From ZC4RG30 sp964455685 (GTDB lineage Bacteria; Pseudomonadota; Gammaproteobacteria; Steroidobacterales; Steroidobacteraceae), in the NCBI GenBank assembly GCA_964455685.1, contig CAYVZE010000024.1, forward strand, positions 1 through 33,483: a DNA stretch of 33,483 nt. Direction: 5' to 3'. Within the stretch, counting starts at the first letter, position 1. Each line of letters opens with the position of its first letter. Both the position numbers and the translations under genes were made by a program. Under the pieces are notes generated by a model. The model was not told where the DNA came from. It saw nothing but the letters and a program-made list of their open reading frames with translations, and ran no database searches. Positions 1-5,366 of this stretch are shown here, piece after piece.

Positions 1-222
1 GTGGAGGGCGAGGCCACGCTGTTCGCCACGCGCGGCTCTGATCGCTGCGCGACGGAGGACCTGGTCCGCACGCCGCTGGAGGGCGGCGTGGATCGCGTGG
101 GCGTGCGTGGCTACTGCGTGGATCCGGCCTCGGACCTGGCCGGCGTGGAACGCCTGCTGGTGCCGACGTTCACGTTCACGGCGCTGGTGCGCCGCGAGGA
201 AGGAGACGCCGCCGCGCAGTGA
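1..222 (+). CDS. C-terminal end of an unrecognised protein (5' truncated by window edge)
   Basis: An open frame enters from the left edge and stops at TGA 220-222, so at least 73 C-terminal residues are visible. The GTG at position 1 is probably an internal valine codon. I do not recognise the family. The fragment has two cysteines (near visible residues 15 and 39), a hydrophobic stretch rich in Val, Leu, Phe and Thr near the end, and a charged Arg-Arg-Glu-Glu-Gly-Asp tail, with no membrane helix. It converges on the methionine-synthase-like gene, with about 24 bases between the two stop codons. Codon use matches its neighbours, which supports real coding. Confidence 0.6.
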   Translation: MEGEATLFATRGSDRCATEDLVRTPLEGGVDRVGVRGYCVDPASDLAGVERLLVPTFTFTALVRREEGDAAAQ

Positions 223-246
223 ACGCGGCGGCGGTCGCGGCCGGGA

Positions 247-1407
247 CTAGCGCTCGCCCCACACCTCGCGGGCCACCTTCACCACCAGCTCCAGCTTGCG
301 GCGCTGGTTGTCCCAGGAGATATCGTTGCCCTCGGCGCTGCTGGCGAATCCGCACTGCGGCGACAGCGCCAGCTGCTCCAGCGGCGCGTACTTCGCGGCC
401 TCGTCGATGCGGCGCTTGAGCAGGCCCGGGTCCTCGAGCTGGCCCACCTTGGTGGTGACCAGGCCCAGCACCACGGTCTTGCCTTTCTTCAGGTAGCGCA
501 GCGGGCTGAAGCCGCCGGAGCGCTCGTCGTCGTACTCGAGGAAGTAGGCGTCGATGTTCATCTCCGACAGCAGCGCCTCGGCCACCGGCTCGTAGTCGCC
601 GCTGGCAGCGTGCGTGCTCTGGAAATTGCCGCGGCACAGGTGCATGGCCAGCAGCATGCCGGCCGGCTTGTGGGCCACCACCTTGTTCACGAACATGGCA
701 TATCGGCGCGGCAGCTCGTTGGGATCGTCGCCGCGCGCACGGGCCGCCTCGCGCATCTTCGAGTCGCACAGGTAGGCGAGGTTGGTGTCGTCCATCTGTA
801 CGTAGCGGCAGCCGGCGTCGTACAGCGCGCGCAGCTCATCGCCATAGGCGCGGGCCACGTCGTCGTAGAAGGCCGGGTCCAGCTCGGGGTAGGCCTCCTT
901 GCTGATGCCGGCGCGGCCGCCGCGGAAGTGCAGCATGGTGGGCGAGGGAATGGTCACCTTGGCGACGCTGCCCGGCGAGAGCTGCGACTGCAGGTAACGG
1001 TAGTCATCCAGCTGGATGGGGCGGTCGTGGCGCACCTTGTCCACTACGCGCATCACCGGCGGGGCCAGCTCGCGGCTGCCGTCCGGCTTCTCGACGATCA
1101 CCGGGTCGCTGGTCTGCACGCCACCCAGCTGGTTCAGGAAGTCGATGTGGAAGTAGGTGCGGCGGTACTCGCCATCGGTGATGGCCTTCATGCCCACGTC
1201 TTCCTGGAAGCGCACGATCTCGGTGATGGCGCGGTCCTCGACCTGGCGCAGCTCGGCGGCGCTGATTTCACCCTTGGCGCGCTTCGCGCGGGCCTCGAGC
1301 AGGTAGCCGGGCCGCAGGAAGCTGCCCACGTGGTCGTAGCGGGCGGGAAGCTGTGGATGTTCGGCGCCCGGGGCGCCGGCGGCGGTGTTGTGGATATTGG
1401 TGCTCAT
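247..1407 (-). CDS. short (core) MetE-family, cobalamin-independent methionine synthase-like protein
   Basis: The protein has 386 residues from the ATG at 1407. In-frame TTG 1428 and ATG 1419 are alternative starts, but they fall in the short divergent promoter gap. It corresponds only to the C-terminal catalytic half of classical MetE (about 750 residues) and resembles the YxjG/YxjH-type group, with N-terminal HVGSFLRP and DGEYRR. Likely zinc ligands are visible: His256 and Cys258 in the MHLCRGN motif, Glu291, and Cys352 in SPQCGF. The family transfers a methyl group to homocysteine to make methionine. The N-terminal half that classical MetE uses with folate is absent, so the methyl donor is uncertain. 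It is divergent from a metR-type gene, and two MetR-like half-site arrays lie in the 59-base gap, so homocysteine-responsive control is the natural inference. No DUF1852 (MesX) partner is seen nearby. Confidence 0.9.
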   Translation of the reverse strand: MSTNIHNTAAGAPGAEHPQLPARYDHVGSFLRPGYLLEARAKRAKGEISAAELRQVEDRAITEIVRFQEDVGMKAITDGEYRRTYFHIDFLNQLGGVQTSDPVIVEKPDGSRELAPPVMRVVDKVRHDRPIQLDDYRYLQSQLSPGSVAKVTIPSPTMLHFRGGRAGISKEAYPELDPAFYDDVARAYGDELRALYDAGCRYVQMDDTNLAYLCDSKMREAARARGDDPNELPRRYAMFVNKVVAHKPAGMLLAMHLCRGNFQSTHAASGDYEPVAEALLSEMNIDAYFLEYDDERSGGFSPLRYLKKGKTVVLGLVTTKVGQLEDPGLLKRRIDEAAKYAPLEQLALSPQCGFASSAEGNDISWDNQRRKLELVVKVAREVWGER

Positions 1408-1436
1408 AGGGCCGCCCATCCTAAGCAAGCCGCTGA

Positions 1437-1459
1437 TGAATAGAAGTGATATAAATTCA
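1437..1459. promoter_or_regulatory. candidate MetR operator(s) in the metE-like/metR divergent gap
   Basis: The known MetR site is TGAA-N5-TTCA. TGAT-N5-TTCA occurs at 1447-1459 (seven of eight positions match) and TGAA-N5-GTGA at 1437-1449 (half match). They overlap, spanning TGAA at one end and TTCA at the other. A TATAAA at 1450-1455 lies inside the second site and could be a -10 element for metR. If so, the metR leader would be only a few bases long and autorepression would be likely. Confidence 0.5.
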
Positions 1460-1466
1460 GGGATAC

Positions 1467-2372
1467 ATGAAATCCAGTCATGAGTATCTGGATCGCGGCC
1501 ACCTGGCCATCGTGCGGGCGGTGCACCGCCACGGCTCGCTGACCGCGGCCGCAGGGGCGCTGCACCTCACCCAGTCGGCGCTGAGCCATGCCATTGCGCG
1601 GCTGGAGCGGGCGGTGGGCACGCCGCTGTGGCGGCGCGAGGGCCGCGCGCTGCGATTCACCCAGGCCGGCGCCTACCTGCTGGAGGTGGCCAACCGCGTG
1701 CTGCCGCAGCTCGAGCACGCCGAGCAGTCGCTGCAGGGCTTCGCCCGCGGCACGCGCGGCAGCCTGCGCATCGGCATGGAATGCCATCCCTGCTACCAGT
1801 GGCTGCTGAAGGTGGTGGCCGACTACCTGCCGCGCTGGCCCGACGTGGACCTGGACGTGAAGCAGCGCTTCCGCTTCGGCGGCATCGATGCGCTGCTCGG
1901 GCACGAGATCGACCTGGTGGTCACGCCCGATCCCGAACCGCGCCCGGGGCTGACCTTTGAACCGGTGTTCGACTATGAGCAGGTGCTGGTGGTGGCGCAT
2001 GACCATCCGCTGGCGGATGCGGCCTTCGTCGAGCCGGAGCAGCTGGCGAGCGAGGTGCTGATCAGCTATCCGGTCGCCGTCGAAAGGCTGGACGTGTACA
2101 CCTTGTTCCTGACGCCCGCGGGCATCGTGCCGCGCGAGCATCGCAGCGTGGAGTCCACCGACCTGATGCTGCAGATGGTGGCGGCCGGGCGCGGCGTGGC
2201 CGCGCTGCCGCGCTGGCTGGTGGAGGAAAACATGGCGAAGGCCGCGGTGGTGCCGGTGCGCCTGGGGCCGCACGGCGTGCCCAAGCAGATCCACCTGGGC
2301 TTCCGCACGGCTGATGCGGCGATCGCTTACCTGGAAGGGTTCATCGCCACGGCGCGCGCAGTGCGCCGCTAG
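1467..2372 (+). CDS. metR: LysR-family transcriptional regulator, MetR type
   Basis: This is a 301-residue LysR-type regulator. The winged-helix DNA-binding domain spans about residues 10-68, with the helix-turn-helix around SLTAAAGALHLTQSALSH. The effector-binding domain follows. It contains stretches that match E. coli MetR closely: ECHPCYQWL (residues 105-113), FDYEQVLVVAHDHPLAD, SYPVAVERLDVY and MVAAGRGVAALPRWLVEE. MetR binds homocysteine as co-inducer and activates metE/metH-type genes. Here it is divergent from a MetE-family gene, the classic metR-metE layout. A purine-rich AGGGA at 1459-1463 lies close to the ATG. The start is supported by the LysR N-terminus beginning within about ten residues. 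Confidence 0.9.
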   Translation: MKSSHEYLDRGHLAIVRAVHRHGSLTAAAGALHLTQSALSHAIARLERAVGTPLWRREGRALRFTQAGAYLLEVANRVLPQLEHAEQSLQGFARGTRGSLRIGMECHPCYQWLLKVVADYLPRWPDVDLDVKQRFRFGGIDALLGHEIDLVVTPDPEPRPGLTFEPVFDYEQVLVVAHDHPLADAAFVEPEQLASEVLISYPVAVERLDVYTLFLTPAGIVPREHRSVESTDLMLQMVAAGRGVAALPRWLVEENMAKAAVVPVRLGPHGVPKQIHLGFRTADAAIAYLEGFIATARAVRR

Positions 2373-2399
2373 CGGCGGATGTGGTGGCACAATCCGCCG
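2373..2399. terminator. inverted repeat directly after metR (possible terminator or attenuator)
   Basis: CGGCGGAT at 2373-2380 pairs perfectly with ATCCGCCG at 2392-2399 across an 11-base loop, beginning at the base after the metR stop codon. There is no U tract, so an intrinsic terminator is not proven. It could be a 3' stabilising stem or affect expression of the following lipoprotein gene. Confidence 0.4.
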
Positions 2400-2427
2400 A
2401 CGATCACGACAACAGGGGGGGGATGAC

Positions 2428-3087
2428 ATGCGGCGGATCATGATCGCGACGCTGGCGGGCAGCCTGCTGGCAGGCTGCGGCGCGGGAACGGACGGCCCGC
2501 AGGCGGCGGTGGAGGATGGCAATGCCGTCTCGCCTTCGGCCACGCTCCGGGAGCCGGTCCCTGATCCCGACGATCCCAGCATCCACCACCAGCCGCAGCT
2601 GTCGGTGAGTGGCAAGCCGATCGCACCCATCGTGGTGGCCAGGGACCAGCATGCGCTGCTGGAGAGCAAGGACCCGAAGCTGGCGCGCAACAAGAAGCAT
2701 GTGTACGACTTCTGGCGCATCGTCTACGAGGCCGGGCACATGGAGCGCGCCGCGGAGTTCATGGCGCCGGAGTACATCCAGCACAACCCCAACGTGGAGT
2801 CCGGTCGCGACGCCTTCATCGCCACCATGAGCCAGGCGCGGCCGAAGCGCGAGGTCGAACCGGTGTCGCGCTTCCCCATCATCGACATCATCGCCGAGCG
2901 CGACATCGTGATGGTGATGTGGGCGCGCAAGGTGCGCGACCGCGAGGACCCGAACCTGATCTACGAGATGGTGTGGTTCGACGTGTTCCGCGTCGACGAG
3001 GAGAGCGGCCTGATCACCGAGCACTGGGATTCCTCCGAGCGCTGGGGTTCGGCCGGCCGGCCGCCGGGCGCCGAGTTCTTCCCCTGA
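2428..3087 (+). CDS. SnoaL/NTF2-like domain lipoprotein
   Basis: The protein has 219 residues from ATG 2428, preceded by a run of G (2415-2422) that acts as a ribosome-binding site. The signal peptide ends in a lipobox LLAGC, with the lipidated cysteine at residue 17. Residues 18-80 are Pro/Asp-rich and probably a flexible linker. The C-terminal part (about 85-215) looks like a SnoaL-like NTF2 fold: a helix with KKHVYDFWRIVYEAGHMERAAEFM, then EYIQHNP, then strands with VWFDVFRVDEESGLITEHWD. Such domains are small-molecule binding or isomerase/aldolase-like scaffolds. The catalytic role here is unknown. It lies 13 bases before an oxidoreductase gene and is probably cotranscribed with it. A lipid-anchored, periplasm-facing SnoaL domain next to cytoplasmic enzymes is somewhat unusual. 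Confidence 0.8.
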   Translation: MRRIMIATLAGSLLAGCGAGTDGPQAAVEDGNAVSPSATLREPVPDPDDPSIHHQPQLSVSGKPIAPIVVARDQHALLESKDPKLARNKKHVYDFWRIVYEAGHMERAAEFMAPEYIQHNPNVESGRDAFIATMSQARPKREVEPVSRFPIIDIIAERDIVMVMWARKVRDREDPNLIYEMVWFDVFRVDEESGLITEHWDSSERWGSAGRPPGAEFFP

Positions 3088-3100
3088 TGCGGGCAGTGCC

Positions 3101-4003
3101 ATGAATACCCCGCGCGTGGGATTCATCGGCGTGGGCACCATGGGGCGGCCGATGGCCGCCAACCTGGTGCGCAATGGCTTCGACGTGCGCGTGCACGACG
3201 CGCTGCCGGAGCGCGCAGCGGAGGTGGCCGCGGAACTGGGTTGCTTCTCGGCCGCGACGCTGGAGGAACTCGCGGATCGCGAGTTCATCATCACCATGCT
3301 GCCCGACGGCCAGGTGGTGCAGCAGGTGCTGGTGCACGAGGGCGGCAGGCTGCTCGAACGGCTGGCGCCCGGCTCAGTGTTCATCGACATGAGCTCCTCC
3401 GAGCCCATGCTGACGCGCCAGACCGGCGAGCTGCTGGCGCAGCGGGGGTTCCATCTCGTGGACGCGCCGGTGTCGGGCGCGCGCATGCGCGCCGAGGCCG
3501 GCACGCTGGCCATCATGATCGGATGCGGGGACGCGGCGCTGCTGGCGCAGGTGAAGCCCGTGCTGTCGGCCATGGGCAGCCAGCTGTTCGAGCTGGGCGG
3601 GTTGGGCAATGGCCACGCCATGAAGGCCATCAACAACATCATCGGCGGCGCTGCCATGGTGGCGGTGGCCGAGGGGATGGCGCTGGGCGAGCGCTTCGGC
3701 CTCGACCCGGCCACGCTGGTGGACGTGCTCAATGCCTCCACCGGCCGCAGCTTCGTCACCGAGCTGGTGGCGCGCGAGCACGTGATCCCGGGCCGCTACG
3801 CCACCGGCTTCGCGCTGGGGCTGCTGGCCAAGGACATGCGCATCGCGGCCGAGCTCGGCGACCAGCTCCGGCTCGACCTGCCACTGTTGCGCCTGGCGCG
3901 CGAGCGCATGGCTTTCGCGCGCGAGGTCGAGGGCGCGCAGAGCGACAGCTCGCGCGCGTTCATGGCCATCCGGGCGGCGGCGGAACCGGAACGGGAGGAC
4001 TGA
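3101..4003 (+). CDS. NAD(P)-dependent beta-hydroxyacid dehydrogenase (3-hydroxyisobutyrate dehydrogenase family)
   Basis: This 300-residue protein is the usual size for the beta-hydroxyacid dehydrogenase family. The Rossmann nucleotide-binding motif is at residues 7-15 (GFIGVGTMG). The substrate-binding motif DAPVSGAR spans 121-128, and the catalytic lysine is probably K175 in GHAMKAINN. The family oxidises or reduces beta-hydroxyacids such as 3-hydroxyisobutyrate, tartronate semialdehyde or related C3-C4 acids. Exact substrate cannot be read from sequence. Its stop codon abuts the start of the carboxymuconolactone-decarboxylase-like gene with zero spacing, so the two are almost certainly translated together. 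No strong Shine-Dalgarno precedes it, consistent with coupling to the upstream lipoprotein gene. Confidence 0.88.
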   Translation: MNTPRVGFIGVGTMGRPMAANLVRNGFDVRVHDALPERAAEVAAELGCFSAATLEELADREFIITMLPDGQVVQQVLVHEGGRLLERLAPGSVFIDMSSSEPMLTRQTGELLAQRGFHLVDAPVSGARMRAEAGTLAIMIGCGDAALLAQVKPVLSAMGSQLFELGGLGNGHAMKAINNIIGGAAMVAVAEGMALGERFGLDPATLVDVLNASTGRSFVTELVAREHVIPGRYATGFALGLLAKDMRIAAELGDQLRLDLPLLRLARERMAFAREVEGAQSDSSRAFMAIRAAAEPERED

Positions 4004-4387
4004 ATGGACAGGAAGAAGCTCGAAGCGGCCGGCCTCGCGCTGCGCCGGAAGATGTTCGGCAGGTCCGGCGCCGACGACGCGCTGGACAATGCCACGCCGT
4101 TCCGGCGGCGCTTCGAGGAGATCGTCACCGAGCAGTGCTTCGGCGATGCCTGGAACGAGCCCACGCTGGACCACCGCACGCGCAGCATGCTGACCATCGC
4201 CATCCTGGCGACGCTGGGCCGCAGTCCGCAGCTGCGCTACCACGTGCAGGGCGCGATCGCCAACGGCGTCACGAAGGAGGAGATCCGCGAGACGCTGATG
4301 CAGGTGTGGCTGTACGCCGGCATCCCCGCCGCGGCGGAAGGATTCAACGTCGCCGGCGCGGTGCTGCGCGAGCTGGGGCTGGACTGA
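4004..4387 (+). CDS. carboxymuconolactone decarboxylase family protein
   Basis: The protein has 127 residues starting immediately after the preceding stop codon, with GGGAGG at 3993-3998 as ribosome-binding site. It has the all-helical CMD fold signature: LDHRTRSMLTIAILATLGR, then HVQGAIANGVTKEEIRETLMQ and a C-terminal AGIPAAAEGFNVA. The CxxC pair of AhpD-type peroxidase members is absent, so it belongs with the PcaC-like group. PcaC decarboxylates 4-carboxymuconolactone in protocatechuate catabolism. No other pca genes are seen here, so the substrate is probably different. Pairing with a hydroxyacid dehydrogenase suggests a short catabolic module for an aromatic or branched organic acid. Confidence 0.85.
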   Translation: MDRKKLEAAGLALRRKMFGRSGADDALDNATPFRRRFEEIVTEQCFGDAWNEPTLDHRTRSMLTIAILATLGRSPQLRYHVQGAIANGVTKEEIRETLMQVWLYAGIPAAAEGFNVAGAVLRELGLD

Positions 4388-5245
4388 TCAGAACGGCGCG
4401 CCGAACACGATGCGCCATCCCGAGAAATCCCCCGCGAGGCGATAGCCGAAGCCGAGCCTCGGCCAGCGCCAGCGGCCGATGCGCGGCCGCGGCTCGGTGT
4501 TGAAGGTCACGCCCAGCTCGATCTGCATCACGCTCTGCTCGCCCACTTCGTCCGGCACCTCGGGCGGATCGGTGACGATGTCGGCGATCGCGTAAAGGCC
4601 GGCCACCAGCTGGCGCGATGGCGTGGCCTTGAAGGCGGTGGCGCGCAGGTCGACGCCATTGCGCAGCCTGAGGAAGCGGTCGCCGGGAATGTTGCCGTGG
4701 TAATCCACTGCCGCCAGCACCAGCTCGTGCAGGCGATCCACCTTCAATCCGCCCAGCTCGCCGGCCCATGCCAGGCGCAGGCCGGCGCCGAACAGCCGCC
4801 CGTCGCTGTGGCCGGCGGAGAAGCTCGCGCCGGCGCGCAGCCAGGGCGTGAGCATCCAGCCGCCGTCGCGCGGGAAGTCGAAGGCCACACCCGGCATCAG
4901 GCTGAAGCTGTCGATGCGTTCGGGTACATCCGGCTGCAGCCTGTCGAAGGGGTTGAAGTCGAAGGAGCCGGCGGCCACCGGCAGCACCAGGCGCACGCCG
5001 GGTCGCGAGCCCTCGGGCTCGCGCAGCACATGCTCCGGCGCCACGCGGACCACGAAGATGCTCCGCCCGCCGATGTCGTACACGCCCGTGCCCAGCTCTG
5101 TGGCGAAGGCATGGTTGATGGTGGTGATGGCGGCGCGATCCTCGGCCGGCCATGCCGGCGCGGCGGCCGCGAGGGCCATGAGTCCGATGATCCGAAGTGT
5201 GTTGTTGCGAATTGTCACTTGCCCGGTCAGTAAGCGATTACCCAT
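4388..5245 (-). CDS. exported outer-membrane beta-barrel-like protein of unknown function
   Basis: The protein has 285 residues from ATG 5245. ATG 5263 and GTG 5218 are also possible; the GTG would give the most compact signal peptide. A signal sequence is present (basic region, then IIGLMALAAAAPAWPA with cleavage likely after the last Ala). The mature part has many alternating short amphipathic strands, and the protein ends in Phe (IVFGAPF), as many outer-membrane barrels do. The early AFATELGTGVYDIGGR region and the overall size recall the solitary outer-membrane autotransporter barrel domain family, but that match is from memory and weak. It is divergent from a TonB-dependent receptor gene, so a shared promoter region and related envelope function are plausible. 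It ends 3' to 3' against the CMD-family gene with no gap between stop codons. Confidence 0.7.
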   Translation of the reverse strand: MGNRLLTGQVTIRNNTLRIIGLMALAAAAPAWPAEDRAAITTINHAFATELGTGVYDIGGRSIFVVRVAPEHVLREPEGSRPGVRLVLPVAAGSFDFNPFDRLQPDVPERIDSFSLMPGVAFDFPRDGGWMLTPWLRAGASFSAGHSDGRLFGAGLRLAWAGELGGLKVDRLHELVLAAVDYHGNIPGDRFLRLRNGVDLRATAFKATPSRQLVAGLYAIADIVTDPPEVPDEVGEQSVMQIELGVTFNTEPRPRIGRWRWPRLGFGYRLAGDFSGWRIVFGAPF

Positions 5246-5290
5246 CGCATATACGTAGTGCATGGCCTTGCAGTCCGCTAGTTTCCGCGA

Positions 5291-5345
5291 CAGGCAGTTT
5301 TCTGTCTCCTGGGTCTTAAGGAAGAGAGAGGCGCCAGGGCGCCTC
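5291..5345 (+). promoter_or_regulatory. structured leader upstream of TonB-dependent receptor gene
   Basis: Two stem-loops lie just before the ribosome-binding site. The first pairs CAGG (5291-5294) with CCTG (5308-5311) and CAG (5295-5297) with CTG (5302-5304) around a TTTT loop. The second is a perfect 7-base-pair stem, GAGGCGC (5328-5334) with GCGCCTC (5339-5345), loop CAGG. They may stabilise the mRNA or affect translation. No known riboswitch class is recognised. Confidence 0.4.
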
Positions 5346-5366
5346 GAAGAAAAACGAGGGGGTTTC

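Noticed and set aside
4004..4387. AhpD-like peroxidase.
   Set aside because: The CxxC active site is absent; the protein is a PcaC-like CMD family member.
5262..5366. An upstream ATG that would extend the TonB receptor by 35 residues.
   Set aside because: It would bury the signal peptide and overlaps the structured leader; ATG 5367 has a strong ribosome-binding site.
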